A stretch of 64,000 nucleotides of DNA from SZUA-547 sp963669315. GTDB taxonomy: Bacteria > Pseudomonadota > Alphaproteobacteria > Rhodobacterales > Rhodobacteraceae. Location: assembly GCA_963669315.1 (NCBI GenBank), contig OY770021.1, forward strand, positions 1,860,001-1,924,000, written 5' to 3'. A program made the position numbers and the translations under genes. Below are positions 24,038 to 33,599 of the stretch, in pieces. Numbering within the stretch: the stretch's first letter is position 1; every line of letters starts with the position of its first letter. The notes below the pieces were generated by a model. It searched no databases. It was not told where the DNA came from and worked only from the letters and a program-made list of their open reading frames with translations.

Positions 24038-25231
24038 ATGAACATCCACGAATATCAGGCCAAGCAGATTCTCAAGGCGTATGGCGCGCCTGTGTCTGAC
24101 GGCCGGGCTGTGACCAAGGCCGAGGAAGCCAAGACCGCCGCCGGAGCGCTGGATGGACCGATCTGGGTCGTGAAAGCGCAGATCCATGCGGGCGGACGCG
24201 GCAAGGGGTCGTTCAAGGAAGATTCGGCCGGCGAAAAGGGCGGCGTGCGGATCTGCAAGTCGGTCGAGGAAGCCGCCGAGAACGCCGAGCAGATGTTGGG
24301 CCGCACCCTGGTCACCCATCAGACCGGCCCGGCGGGCAAGCAGGTCAACCGCATCTACATCGAGGACGGTTCGGACATCGCGCGTGAGCTTTACCTCGCG
24401 CTGCTGGTCGATCGCGAGACGTCTCGCGTCTCTTTCATCGCCTCGACCGAGGGCGGCATGGACATCGAGAAGGTCGCGGCCGAGACGCCTGAGAAGATCC
24501 TGACCTTCTCGGTCGATCCGGCGTCTGGCGTGATGCCGCTGCACGGCCGCAAGGTGGCTTTCGCTCTGGGTCTTGAGGGCGGCGCCGTCAAGCAGTGCGT
24601 CAAGCTGATCTCGACTCTCTACAAGGTGTTCATGGAGAAGGATTGCTCCCTTCTGGAGATCAACCCGCTGGTGATCACGCCGGACAACGACGTCATCTGT
24701 CTCGACTGCAAGATGAACTTCGACTCCAACGCGCTCTATCGCCAGCCGGACGTGATGACGCTGCGCGACGAGACGGAAGAGGACCCGAAAGAGCTTCAGG
24801 CCTCGAAGTTCGACCTGAACTATATCGCGCTGGATGGTGAGATCGGCTGCATGGTCAACGGCGCGGGCCTGGCCATGGCGACGATGGACATCATCAAGCT
24901 CTACGGTTCAGAACCCGCCAACTTCCTGGATGTGGGCGGCGGCGCGACCAAAGAGAAGGTGACCGAGGCGTTCAAGATCATCACCTCGGACCCGCAGGTC
25001 AAAGGCATCCTGGTCAACATCTTCGGCGGCATCATGCGCTGCGACGTGATCGCCGAGGGCGTGGTCTCCGCCGTCAAGGAGGTCGGACTGAAGGTGCCCT
25101 TGGTCGTGCGGCTGGAAGGCACGAATGTGGAGTTGGGCAAACAGATCATCAACGACTCCGGTCTGAACGTGATCGCCGCCGACAATCTGGCGGACGCCGC
25201 CGAGAAGATCGTCAAAGAGGTCAAGGGATAG
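24038..25231 (+). CDS. sucC: Succinyl-CoA synthetase beta subunit (ADP-forming)
   Basis: 397 residues from MNIHEYQAKQILK, preceded by GGGAGG; an ATG 18 bases upstream lies before that site and was rejected. It has an ATP-grasp domain with KAQIHAGGRGKG, the C-terminal GGGATKEKVTEAF nucleotide/CoA-ligase segment and NIFGGIMRCD. It works with SucD to convert succinyl-CoA to succinate with ATP formation. sucD follows 84 bases downstream. Confidence 0.97.
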   Translation: MNIHEYQAKQILKAYGAPVSDGRAVTKAEEAKTAAGALDGPIWVVKAQIHAGGRGKGSFKEDSAGEKGGVRICKSVEEAAENAEQMLGRTLVTHQTGPAGKQVNRIYIEDGSDIARELYLALLVDRETSRVSFIASTEGGMDIEKVAAETPEKILTFSVDPASGVMPLHGRKVAFALGLEGGAVKQCVKLISTLYKVFMEKDCSLLEINPLVITPDNDVICLDCKMNFDSNALYRQPDVMTLRDETEEDPKELQASKFDLNYIALDGEIGCMVNGAGLAMATMDIIKLYGSEPANFLDVGGGATKEKVTEAFKIITSDPQVKGILVNIFGGIMRCDVIAEGVVSAVKEVGLKVPLVVRLEGTNVELGKQIINDSGLNVIAADNLADAAEKIVKEVKG

Positions 25232-25315
25232 GCCTCCGGTCGATCAGCCGGATTTCATCATTCAGATTCACGGCGCCGCCGGATATGTGGCGCGACCCCA
25301 GGGGGGACACTTAAA

Positions 25316-26197
25316 ATGGCCGTACTCGTTGACAAAAACACCCGCGTGATCTGCCAGGGCCTGACCGGCTCTCAGGGCACGTTCCACTCCGAGCAGGCGA
25401 TCGCCTATGGCACCCAGATGGTTGGCGGCGTGACGCCGGGCAAGGGCGGGCAGACCCATATCGGACTGCCGATTTTCGACACCGTGGCGCAAGCGAAAGA
25501 GGCGACCAGCGCCAACGCCACGGCGATCTATGTGCCGCCGCCCTTCGCGGCTGACGCGATCCTCGAGGCGATCGACGCCGAGATCGAGCTGATCGTCTGC
25601 ATCACCGAGGGCATTCCGGTGCTCGACATGGCCAAGGTCGCGCGCGCGCTGGAAGGGTCCAGCTCTCGCCTGATCGGCCCGAACTGCCCCGGCGTCATCA
25701 CGCCGGACGCCTGCAAGATCGGCATCATGCCGGGCCATATCCACAAGCGCGGCTCAGTCGGCGTCGTCTCGCGTTCGGGCACGCTGACCTATGAGGCGGT
25801 CGCCCAGACCACTGCGGCGGGCCTCGGCCAGTCCACCTGCATCGGCATTGGCGGCGACCCGATCAAGGGCACCGAGTTCATCGACTGCCTCGACCTGTTC
25901 CTGGGCGATGACGAGACCGAGTCGATCATCATGATCGGCGAGATCGGCGGCTCCGCCGAGGAGGACGCCGCCCAGTTCATCGCCGATGAGCGCAAGAAGG
26001 GCCGCTCCAAGCCGGTTGCGGGCTTCATCGCGGGCCTCACCGCCCCTCCGGGCCGGCGCATGGGCCATGCGGGCGCGATTATCTCGGGCGGCAAAGGCGG
26101 CGCGGAAGACAAGATCGAAGCGATGTCCGCGGCCGGAATCGTGGTGGCGGACAGCCCCGCCGGTCTGGGAGAGGCGCTGCTGAAGGCGATCGGCTAA
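25316..26197 (+). CDS. sucD: Succinyl-CoA synthetase alpha subunit
   Basis: 293 residues. It has CoA-binding GLTGSQGTFH, the SGTLTYE motif and the phospho-histidine loop GRRMGHAGAIISGG, whose His carries the phosphoryl group. GGGGGG precedes the ATG. It is followed by a strong stem-loop, which may end or attenuate the mdh-sucCD transcript before sucA. Confidence 0.97.
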   Translation: MAVLVDKNTRVICQGLTGSQGTFHSEQAIAYGTQMVGGVTPGKGGQTHIGLPIFDTVAQAKEATSANATAIYVPPPFAADAILEAIDAEIELIVCITEGIPVLDMAKVARALEGSSSRLIGPNCPGVITPDACKIGIMPGHIHKRGSVGVVSRSGTLTYEAVAQTTAAGLGQSTCIGIGGDPIKGTEFIDCLDLFLGDDETESIIMIGEIGGSAEEDAAQFIADERKKGRSKPVAGFIAGLTAPPGRRMGHAGAIISGGKGGAEDKIEAMSAAGIVVADSPAGLGEALLKAIG

Positions 26198-26208
26198 GTC
26201 AGGTGCAG

Positions 26209-26248
26209 CCGCGGGGGCAGCGGCCAATCGCTGCACGCCCCGCGGTTT
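26209..26248 (+). terminator. Stem-loop after sucD, terminator or attenuator
   Basis: Begins 12 bases after the sucD stop. The outer stem CCGCGGGG / CCCCGCGG (8 bp) and the inner stem CAGCG / CGCTG (5 bp) are separated by a small asymmetric bulge, with a 6-base loop, and the outer stem is followed by TTT. The short U-tract suggests partial termination between sucCD and sucA. Confidence 0.55.
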
Positions 26249-26461
26249 CTGCTTGAAATACGCGGGATATCGACGTCAATTTCAATGTCGATCAGACCGT
26301 AGCGACGGGAGAGCCGCCGTCGCAATGAACGATGCGGAGGCGAGTGCGCAAACTGAGCGCAATAGATTCAGTGGTTTCGCCGCCGGACTCACCAAGAGGG
26401 CGCATTCGCGCCCTCCGCAACTAGGGGAGAGGGGCGCCGCAAGACGCCTCAGCGGATCGCC

Positions 26462-29416
26462 ATGACCGACCAGAGTCAGAACGAAGCCTTTCACAATTCT
26501 TCTTTCCTTCAAGGCGTCAATTCCAAGTTTGTCGAACAGCTTCACGCCGCCTGGGTCAGCGATCCGGGCGCGGTCAGCGAGGACTGGCGGAGTTTCTTTG
26601 CGGCGCTGGACGACGCGACCGCAGACGTTGCGGCCGAGGCGAGCGGACCGTCGTGGAGACGCAATGACTGGCCGCCGCAGGAGAACGGAGAACTGGTCGC
26701 CGCGCTTGACGGGCAATGGCCCGACGATGCGCCGGATCCCAAGGCTCTGGCGAAAAAGGTCAAGGCGAGCGCCGCGGTGGACGGCCCGAAACTCTCCGAT
26801 GCAGGGGTGCGCGCGGCGGTGCTCGATTCGATCCGTGCGATCATGTACATCCGCTCGTACCGGTCGCGGGGTCATCTGGGCGCCAATCTGGACCCGCTCG
26901 GGATCACCACGACCCGCGCCGACCACCCGGAATTCGACCCGACATTCTTTGGCTTCAAGGAAGAGGATCTTGATCGCAAGATCTTCATCGACAACGTGCT
27001 GGGGCTGGAATCGGCCACCATGCGCGAGATCAAGAAGATCCTGAAGCGCACCTACGCAGGCACGTTCGCGCTGCAGTTCATGCATCTGACCGACCCGGAG
27101 CCGAAAAGCTGGCTACAGCAGCGGATCGAGGGCCTGGGCAAGGAAATCCAGTTCACCCAGATGGGCCGGAAGGCGATTCTGAACAAGCTGGTTCAGGCCG
27201 AAGGGTTCGAAAAGTTCCTGGGCGTCAAATATGTCGGCACCAAGCGGTTCGGCCTGGATGGCGGCGAGTCGCTGATCCCTGCGATGGAGCAGATCATCAA
27301 GCGCGGCGGCGCGCTGGGCGCGCGGGAGATCTCCGTCGGCATGCCGCATCGCGGCCGGTTGAACGTGCTGGCGAACGTGATGGGCAAGCCCTATCGCGCG
27401 ATCTTCAATGAGTTTCAGGGCGGAAGCTTCAAGCCCGAAGACGTGGATGGCTCTGGCGACGTCAAATACCATCTCGGCTCATCTTCGGACCGAGAGTTCG
27501 ACGGCAACACGGTGCATCTGTCACTGGCGGCCAATCCCAGCCATCTGGAGGCTGTGAATCCGGTCGTGCTGGGCAAGGCGCGCGCGAAGCAGAAACAGTT
27601 CGGCGGCGGGCGGGAGACGGTTATCCCCGTGCTTCTGCATGGTGATGCGGCTTTTGCCGGGCAAGGTGTGGTCGCCGAGTGTTTCGGCATGTCCGGCCTC
27701 AGGGGCCATAACACCGGCGGCACGATCCATATCATCGTCAACAATCAGATTGGGTTTACGACCGCGCCCCATCATTCGCGCTCGTCGCCCTATCCGACCG
27801 ATATCTCGAAAATGGTCGATGCGCCGATCTTCCACGCCAATGGCGACGATCCGGAGGCGGTGGTGCACGCCGTTAAGGTCGCCACCGAGTTCCGGCAAAA
27901 GTTCCTGCGTGACGTGGTGGTCGATATCTTCTGCTATCGCCGGTTTGGGCATAATGAGGGCGATGAGCCCATGTTCACCCAGCCGCTGATGTACAAGGCG
28001 ATCAAGAAGCACAAGTCGACGCTGCAAATCTATTCCGAGAAGCTGGCGGCGGAGAATCTGGTTCCGGCGGAAGAAACCGACAAGATGAAGGCCGATTTCC
28101 AGGCCTATCTGAGCGAGGAATTCGAAGCGGGCCGCGAGTTCAAGCCGAACAAGGCGGACTGGCTCGACGGACGCTGGAAAGACATGCGGGCCGCCGAGGG
28201 CGAATATCAGCGCGGCGCCACCGGTGTGCGGATGGAGGCCCTGAAGGAGGTTGGCGGCGCGCTGACCCGCCTGCCCGAGGGGTATAACGCGCATCGCACC
28301 ATCCGGCGGCTGCTCGATGCGAAACGAAACATGATCGACACCGGCGAAGGGATCGATTGGTCGACCGCCGAAGCGATGGCGTTCGGCACGCTTCTGCTGG
28401 AAGGCAATCGCGTGCGCCTCGCCGGGCAGGACTGCACTCGCGGCACGTTCAGCCAGCGCCATTCCGGCATTATCGATCAGGAAACGGAGCAGCGCTATCT
28501 GCCGCTCAACAACATCCGAGAGGAGCAGGCCGAGTACAACGTCATCGACTCAATGCTGTCGGAATACGCGGTGTTGGGTTTCGAGTATGGTTACTCGCTG
28601 GCCGAGCCGAACGCTCTGGTGTTGTGGGAGGCGCAGTTCGGCGACTTCGCCAATGGCGCGCAGATCATGTTCGACCAGTTCATCTGTTCGGGTGAGCGCA
28701 AGTGGCTGCGGATGTCCGGCCTCGTCGTGCTGCTGCCGCACGGGTTCGAAGGGCAGGGGCCGGAGCACAGCTCAGCCCGGATCGAGCGCTTCCTGCAGCT
28801 TTCGGCCGAGGACAACTGGATCGTCGCCAATTGCTCGACGCCGGCGAATTATTTCCACATTCTGCGACGGCAGTTGCACCGCAGCTTCCGCAAGCCGCTG
28901 ATCCTGTTCACGCCGAAGTCGCTGCTGCGTCACAAGCGCTGCGTGTCGAATTTGTCCGATCTCAGCGAGGGATCCAGCTTTCACCGGGTTCTTTGGGATG
29001 ACGCGGAGATGGGCTCCAGCGAGGCGAACCTGAAGCCGGACGCCGAGATCAAGCGCGTCGTCATCTGTTCGGGAAAAGTCTACTTTGACCTGCTGGAGGC
29101 GCGCGACAACGCTGGACTTGACGACGTCTATCTGCTGCGGCTGGAGCAGTTCTATCCATTCCCGGCGCTCAGCCTGACCAAGGAGTTGAGCCGGTTCAAA
29201 GGCGCCAATTACGTCTGGTGCCAGGAAGAGCCTAAAAATCAAGGCGGATGGACGTTCGTTGAGCCCAATATCGAATGGGTGCTGACCCGGATCGGCGCCG
29301 ATCAGACCCGGCCGTCCTATGCAGGCCGGCCCGCGTCGGCCTCGCCGGCGACCGGACTCGCATCACAACACAAAGCACAGCAAGAGGCGCTGGTCGCCGA
29401 GGCCCTGGGTCTCTGA
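26462..29416 (+). CDS. sucA: 2-oxoglutarate dehydrogenase E1 component
   Basis: 984 residues, the usual E1o length. The N-terminus NSSFLQGVNSKFVEQLHAAW is the segment that docks E2. Thiamine-dependent domains carry ISVGMPHRGRLNVLAN, GDAAFAGQG, IVNNQIGFTT, YRRFGHNEGDEP and the C-terminal GFEGQGPEHSSAR. It decarboxylates 2-oxoglutarate and transfers succinyl to the lipoyl arms of SucB. There is no clear ribosome-binding site just before the ATG. The 264 bases upstream hold the sucD hairpin and little else recognisable. Confidence 0.97.
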   Translation: MTDQSQNEAFHNSSFLQGVNSKFVEQLHAAWVSDPGAVSEDWRSFFAALDDATADVAAEASGPSWRRNDWPPQENGELVAALDGQWPDDAPDPKALAKKVKASAAVDGPKLSDAGVRAAVLDSIRAIMYIRSYRSRGHLGANLDPLGITTTRADHPEFDPTFFGFKEEDLDRKIFIDNVLGLESATMREIKKILKRTYAGTFALQFMHLTDPEPKSWLQQRIEGLGKEIQFTQMGRKAILNKLVQAEGFEKFLGVKYVGTKRFGLDGGESLIPAMEQIIKRGGALGAREISVGMPHRGRLNVLANVMGKPYRAIFNEFQGGSFKPEDVDGSGDVKYHLGSSSDREFDGNTVHLSLAANPSHLEAVNPVVLGKARAKQKQFGGGRETVIPVLLHGDAAFAGQGVVAECFGMSGLRGHNTGGTIHIIVNNQIGFTTAPHHSRSSPYPTDISKMVDAPIFHANGDDPEAVVHAVKVATEFRQKFLRDVVVDIFCYRRFGHNEGDEPMFTQPLMYKAIKKHKSTLQIYSEKLAAENLVPAEETDKMKADFQAYLSEEFEAGREFKPNKADWLDGRWKDMRAAEGEYQRGATGVRMEALKEVGGALTRLPEGYNAHRTIRRLLDAKRNMIDTGEGIDWSTAEAMAFGTLLLEGNRVRLAGQDCTRGTFSQRHSGIIDQETEQRYLPLNNIREEQAEYNVIDSMLSEYAVLGFEYGYSLAEPNALVLWEAQFGDFANGAQIMFDQFICSGERKWLRMSGLVVLLPHGFEGQGPEHSSARIERFLQLSAEDNWIVANCSTPANYFHILRRQLHRSFRKPLILFTPKSLLRHKRCVSNLSDLSEGSSFHRVLWDDAEMGSSEANLKPDAEIKRVVICSGKVYFDLLEARDNAGLDDVYLLRLEQFYPFPALSLTKELSRFKGANYVWCQEEPKNQGGWTFVEPNIEWVLTRIGADQTRPSYAGRPASASPATGLASQHKAQQEALVAEALGL

Positions 29417-29440
29417 CCGGTTCTCACGGGAGGACTTACT

Positions 29441-30964
29441 ATGACAACCGAAGTTCGGGTTCCGACCCTGGGAGAGTCCGTGACCGAAGCGACGGTCGGG
29501 ACATGGTTCAAGCAGCCCGGCGATACCGTCGCGGCGGACGAAGTGCTGTGCGAACTTGAGACCGACAAGGTCTCTGTCGAGGTTCCGGCCCCTGCCGCTG
29601 GCGTTCTTGCCGATCATGTCGCCGCTGAGGGAGAAACAGTCGGCGTCGACGCGCTTCTGGCGACGATCAGCTCTGACGGCGCCGGGGCCGCCCCCGCCGC
29701 GCCTGCGCCCGCTGAAGCGCCGGCGGCCGCGCCAGCCGCCGCGCCCGCATCAGGCGACGGAGCCTCTGTTGAGGTTCGGGTGCCGACGTTGGGCGAGTCC
29801 GTGACCGAGGCGACGGTCGGCACATGGTTCAAGGCAGAGGGCGACGCTGTCGCCGCGGATGAGATTCTCTGCGAGCTTGAGACCGACAAGGTTTCGGTCG
29901 AGATTCCGGCCCCGTCCGCGGGCGTACTCAGCAAGATTGTGGCCGCCGAGGGCGCGACTGTGGGTCTCGACGCCCATCTCGCAACCGTTTCCGCTGGCGC
30001 AGGCGCCGCCGCGCCCGCCGCCGCTCCAGCCACGGCCGCCGCCGCCGCGCCTGCGCCCGCGCCAGCTGCGAAGGATGTGGAGGACGCGCCGTCAGCCAAG
30101 AAGATGATGGCCGAGCAGGGCATCTCGCGCGATCAGGTCGCGGCCTCTGGCAAGGATGGACGGGTGATGAAGGGCGATGTGATCGCTGCGGTCGCCGCAG
30201 GCGCCAAGGCGCCCGCTCCTGCCCCTGCGCCGGCTCCCCGAGCGCCGTCTCCCGCCGGTGACGCGCCACGCGAAGAGCGGGTGAAGATGACCCGCCTGCG
30301 CCAGACCATCGCCAGGCGTCTGAAGGACAGCCAGAACACGGCCGCTATGCTGACCACCTATAACGAGGTGGATATGAGCGGCATCATGGGCCTTCGCAAC
30401 GAATACAAAGACCTGTTCCTGAAGAAGCACGGCGTAAAGCTTGGCTTTATGTCCTTCTTCGTCAAAGCCTGCTGCCACGCGCTGAAGGAGATCCCGGACG
30501 TCAACGCCGAGATCGACGGAAACGAGGTCGTCTACAAAAACTACTACCATGTTGGCGTCGCCGTCGGCACGCCGACCGGGCTGGTGGTGCCGGTTGTGCG
30601 CGATGCGGACCAGATGTCCTTCTCGGAAATCGAGGCGGAGATCGCCTCGCTGGGCATGAAGGGGCGCGACGGCAAGCTGACCATGGCCGAGATGCAGGGC
30701 GGCACCTTCACCATCTCGAATGGTGGCGTCTACGGCTCACTGATGTCTTCGCCGATCCTGAACCCGCCGCAGTCAGGCATTCTGGGCATGCACAAGATTC
30801 AGGAGCGTCCGATGGTTGAGAACGGGCAGATCGTGATCAAGCCGATGATGTATCTGGCGCTCAGCTATGACCACCGCATCGTCGACGGCAAGGGCGCGGT
30901 CACCTTCCTCGTCCGCGTGAAAGAGGCGCTGGAAGATCCGCGCCGCCTGCTGATGGATTTGTAG
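29441..30964 (+). CDS. sucB: Dihydrolipoyl succinyltransferase E2 with two lipoyl domains
   Basis: 507 residues. It has two nearly identical lipoyl domains, each with LETDKVS (lipoylated Lys43 and Lys150), joined by Ala/Pro-rich linkers. A peripheral-subunit-binding domain (SAKKMMAEQGISRDQVAASG) follows, and then a catalytic core with SYDHRIVDGKGAV carrying the active-site His. Most proteobacterial SucB proteins have a single lipoyl domain, while two are known in Rhodobacter relatives. The domains are also alike in DNA sequence, which fits a recent duplication or gene conversion. Confidence 0.96.
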   Translation: MTTEVRVPTLGESVTEATVGTWFKQPGDTVAADEVLCELETDKVSVEVPAPAAGVLADHVAAEGETVGVDALLATISSDGAGAAPAAPAPAEAPAAAPAAAPASGDGASVEVRVPTLGESVTEATVGTWFKAEGDAVAADEILCELETDKVSVEIPAPSAGVLSKIVAAEGATVGLDAHLATVSAGAGAAAPAAAPATAAAAAPAPAPAAKDVEDAPSAKKMMAEQGISRDQVAASGKDGRVMKGDVIAAVAAGAKAPAPAPAPAPRAPSPAGDAPREERVKMTRLRQTIARRLKDSQNTAAMLTTYNEVDMSGIMGLRNEYKDLFLKKHGVKLGFMSFFVKACCHALKEIPDVNAEIDGNEVVYKNYYHVGVAVGTPTGLVVPVVRDADQMSFSEIEAEIASLGMKGRDGKLTMAEMQGGTFTISNGGVYGSLMSSPILNPPQSGILGMHKIQERPMVENGQIVIKPMMYLALSYDHRIVDGKGAVTFLVRVKEALEDPRRLLMDL

Positions 30965-31053
30965 GTGGTCGGAATGGCGGTTTCTGCGCAGGGAGCTATC
31001 GTCGGGGCGCCGCACCTCTTTGCCGTGCTTCAGTTGGCATAGGGATTTGGTCC

Positions 31054-31890
31054 GTGTTTTTTGAGCATCTGGCCAAGCCGCCCACCATAAAGAAGCGTCT
31101 CGATGCTTCCTTTGAAGTGGTGGGCGAGAAGTTTGAAAGTCGGCGGGCTCATGACAAATTTTTTCAGGATATAATTACTCCAAAAAGTAATCGATGGGCG
31201 TTCTCACGATCCGGAAAGACGGCGACGAGCACGGCGCTGGACCTCCTTTTTCAACTTGAATTCGGATGCAGAAACAATGCTGCTCTGTTTGATCCGAGCA
31301 ATATAAACCGTTCTCAAATAATGCACGAGACCGTTAACGCAGGGGTTTTCCGACCACTATGCCGACGCGCTGATATTTCTGATTTTCCGCAGTATTTTAA
31401 CACTTGCACTTATATCGCCACTGTCCGCCATCCACTCGCTCGCGCCTGGTCCTCTTTCAGATATCTTTGCAAGTCTAACGAGCATGCGAATTTGCAGTTC
31501 GCACTCGAGCGAATTCGATTATCCGCTGCGGTCGGATTCGATTGGACCGAGCATATGTATACACGGGACGGGTTCGTGCGATTTCTCAACTATGTTCAAC
31601 TCGCGATGGAACACAAAGACAAGCTGCGGCCGGACAACCATTGGCGCCCACAGTGGATGGACATTCGCCCTGATGTGTTCAGACCTAACATTGTTGGTCG
31701 GACCGAAGCACTCGACCAGTTCGTGCGAGACCTTTCGGGGCACTTTGATTACGAGTTCGTGGGTAAAGCGCCCCACCTGAACGCTGGAGACGACCGATCG
31801 AGGCCGGATTGGCTCGAAAACGCCGATATCACGGCGCTGGTCGGACGTATCTACGAACGCGACTTTATCGAATTCGGATACGACCTTTGA
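31054..31890 (+). CDS. Sulfotransferase family 2 protein
   Basis: 278 residues with a probable GTG start (AGGG 10 bases upstream). It has a 5'-phosphosulfate-binding loop at residues 48-57 (WAFSRSGKTA) and a 3'-phosphate-binding segment TVRHPLARAWSSF (123-135), both typical of PAPS-dependent carbohydrate sulfotransferases (sulfotransferase family 2). A later RPQWMDI...FRPNIVGRTEAL block also fits. Function is probably to sulfate a surface or capsular glycan; the acceptor is unknown. The gene is visibly AT-richer than its neighbours and splits sucB from lpd, so it is a likely insertion into the odh operon. Confidence 0.82.
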   Translation: MFFEHLAKPPTIKKRLDASFEVVGEKFESRRAHDKFFQDIITPKSNRWAFSRSGKTATSTALDLLFQLEFGCRNNAALFDPSNINRSQIMHETVNAGVFRPLCRRADISDFPQYFNTCTYIATVRHPLARAWSSFRYLCKSNEHANLQFALERIRLSAAVGFDWTEHMYTRDGFVRFLNYVQLAMEHKDKLRPDNHWRPQWMDIRPDVFRPNIVGRTEALDQFVRDLSGHFDYEFVGKAPHLNAGDDRSRPDWLENADITALVGRIYERDFIEFGYDL

Positions 31891-32043
31891 CGTTGTGAGG
31901 ACAGCATAGATGCGTAAGCCTAGGGATACGAGAATACCTGACACTTTCTTAGTCGTAGCGGGCACACGCGCTATCAAATGTGACTACAGAGCGCGGCGCT
32001 TAGAAATCTTTGACTTGAACTTTCAACAAGAGGACCACTTGTC

Positions 32044-33441
32044 ATGACCGACTATGATGTCATTGTCATCGGGGGCGGCCCCGGCGGTTATGTCTGCGCC
32101 ATCCGCGCCGCCCAGCTGGGCCTGAAAACCGCTTGCGTCGAGGGGCGCGGGGAGTTGGGCGGCACCTGCCTGAATGTGGGCTGCATTCCGTCCAAAGCGC
32201 TCTTGCACGCCTCCGAGATGGTGCATGAGGCCCATGACAATTTCGGCAAGATGGGGATCAGCGCGACCGGCATCTCGGTCGATATCGCCAAGATGCTGGA
32301 CTACAAGAACGGTGTCGTGACCTCGAACACGCAAGGCATCGAGTTCCTGTTCAAGAAGAACAAGGTCGATTACGTCAAGGGCTGGGGCAAGATCACCGGA
32401 CAGCGCGAGGTCACGGTCGACGGCCCCGATGCGGGCGTCCTGAAGGCGAAGAACATCATCATCGCGACGGGGTCGGAGCCCGCCTCTCTGCCCGGCGTCG
32501 AGGTGGATGAGCAAAGCGTCGTCACCTCGACCGGCGCGCTGGAGCTCTCCTCTGTCCCGCAGAAGCTGGTCGTGATCGGCGCCGGCGTGATCGGGCTGGA
32601 GCTGGGCTCGGTCTGGAAGCGCCTTGGCGCGGAGGTGACGGTGGTCGAATTCCTCGATCAGATCACTCCGGGCATGGATCTGGAAGTCTGCAAGGCGTTC
32701 CAGAAACTTCTCAAGAAGCAGGGCCTGAACTTCATCCTAGGCGCCGCCGTGCAGAGGGTGGAAAAGACCGAGGGCGGGCTGAAGCTGACCTACAAGTCCC
32801 GCAAGGACGACAGCGAGACCACCCTGGACGCCGATGTGGTTCTGGTCGCTACCGGCCGCCGCCCCTACACTGCCGGGCTGGGGCTGGAGGAGCTGGGCGT
32901 CGAGATGGAGCGCGGCATGGTCAAGACCGACGCGCACTGGAAGACGAATGTCGATGGGATCTACGCCATTGGCGACGTCATCGCTGGGCCGATGCTGGCC
33001 CACAAGGCGGAGGATGAAGGCATGGCGCTGGCCGAGCAGATCGCCGGGCAGGTCGGCCATGTGAACTATGACGTCATTCCGGGCGTGATCTACACCAGCC
33101 CCGAGGTCGCGACAGTCGGCAAGACCGAGGAACAGCTGAAGGCAGAGGGCCGCGCCTATAAAACCGGCAAGTTCTCCTTCATGGGCAACGGGCGCGCCAA
33201 GGCCAACTTCGCGACGGACGGGTTCGTCAAAATCCTCGCCGATGCGGAGACGGACCGGATTCTGGGATGCCATGTGATCGGCCCGGCTGCGGGCGACATG
33301 ATCCACGAGATCTGCGTCGCCATGGAGTTCGGCGCCGCGGCTGAGGATATCGTGCGCACCTGCCACGCGCATCCGACATTCTCAGAGGCGATGCGCGAAG
33401 CGGCGATGGCGGCATCGCTGGGCGCTCCGATCCACATGTAA
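32044..33441 (+). CDS. lpdA: Dihydrolipoyl dehydrogenase (E3)
   Basis: 465 residues. It has FAD-binding VIVIGGGPGGYV, the redox disulfide GGTCLNVGCIPSK (C42/C47), NAD-binding VIGAGVIGLELG, and C-terminal HAHPTFSEAMREAA with the catalytic His-Glu pair. It reoxidises the lipoyl groups of the 2-oxoglutarate dehydrogenase complex and probably of other lipoyl enzymes. AAGAGGA precedes the ATG. In related genomes it directly follows sucB or is separated by a small gene; here the sulfotransferase intervenes. Confidence 0.97.
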   Translation: MTDYDVIVIGGGPGGYVCAIRAAQLGLKTACVEGRGELGGTCLNVGCIPSKALLHASEMVHEAHDNFGKMGISATGISVDIAKMLDYKNGVVTSNTQGIEFLFKKNKVDYVKGWGKITGQREVTVDGPDAGVLKAKNIIIATGSEPASLPGVEVDEQSVVTSTGALELSSVPQKLVVIGAGVIGLELGSVWKRLGAEVTVVEFLDQITPGMDLEVCKAFQKLLKKQGLNFILGAAVQRVEKTEGGLKLTYKSRKDDSETTLDADVVLVATGRRPYTAGLGLEELGVEMERGMVKTDAHWKTNVDGIYAIGDVIAGPMLAHKAEDEGMALAEQIAGQVGHVNYDVIPGVIYTSPEVATVGKTEEQLKAEGRAYKTGKFSFMGNGRAKANFATDGFVKILADAETDRILGCHVIGPAAGDMIHEICVAMEFGAAAEDIVRTCHAHPTFSEAMREAAMAASLGAPIHM

Positions 33442-33599
33442 CTAGCTCGGCTCCGTCTACCTAACCCTGAACGGCCTAGGGTCAAGCGCAATTTCGTCTG
33501 AAGAAATGGCGGTGCGTTTAACGCGCCTGGTGCTGATCCAAAAAGGGCCACGGCCCGTACCTACTCCTGTCACACGCAACCAAGCAACGGGAGGAATCC

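Noticed and set aside
31891..32043. Possible gene between the sulfotransferase and lpdA
   Set aside because: Only short frames with no ribosome-binding site; most likely lpdA leader or insertion remnant.
33476..33599. Looked for a small RNA or gene between lpdA and the Gly/Asn-rich protein gene
   Set aside because: Only a short imperfect hairpin (ACCCT...AGGGT) near 33463-33482; no promoter or terminator pair.
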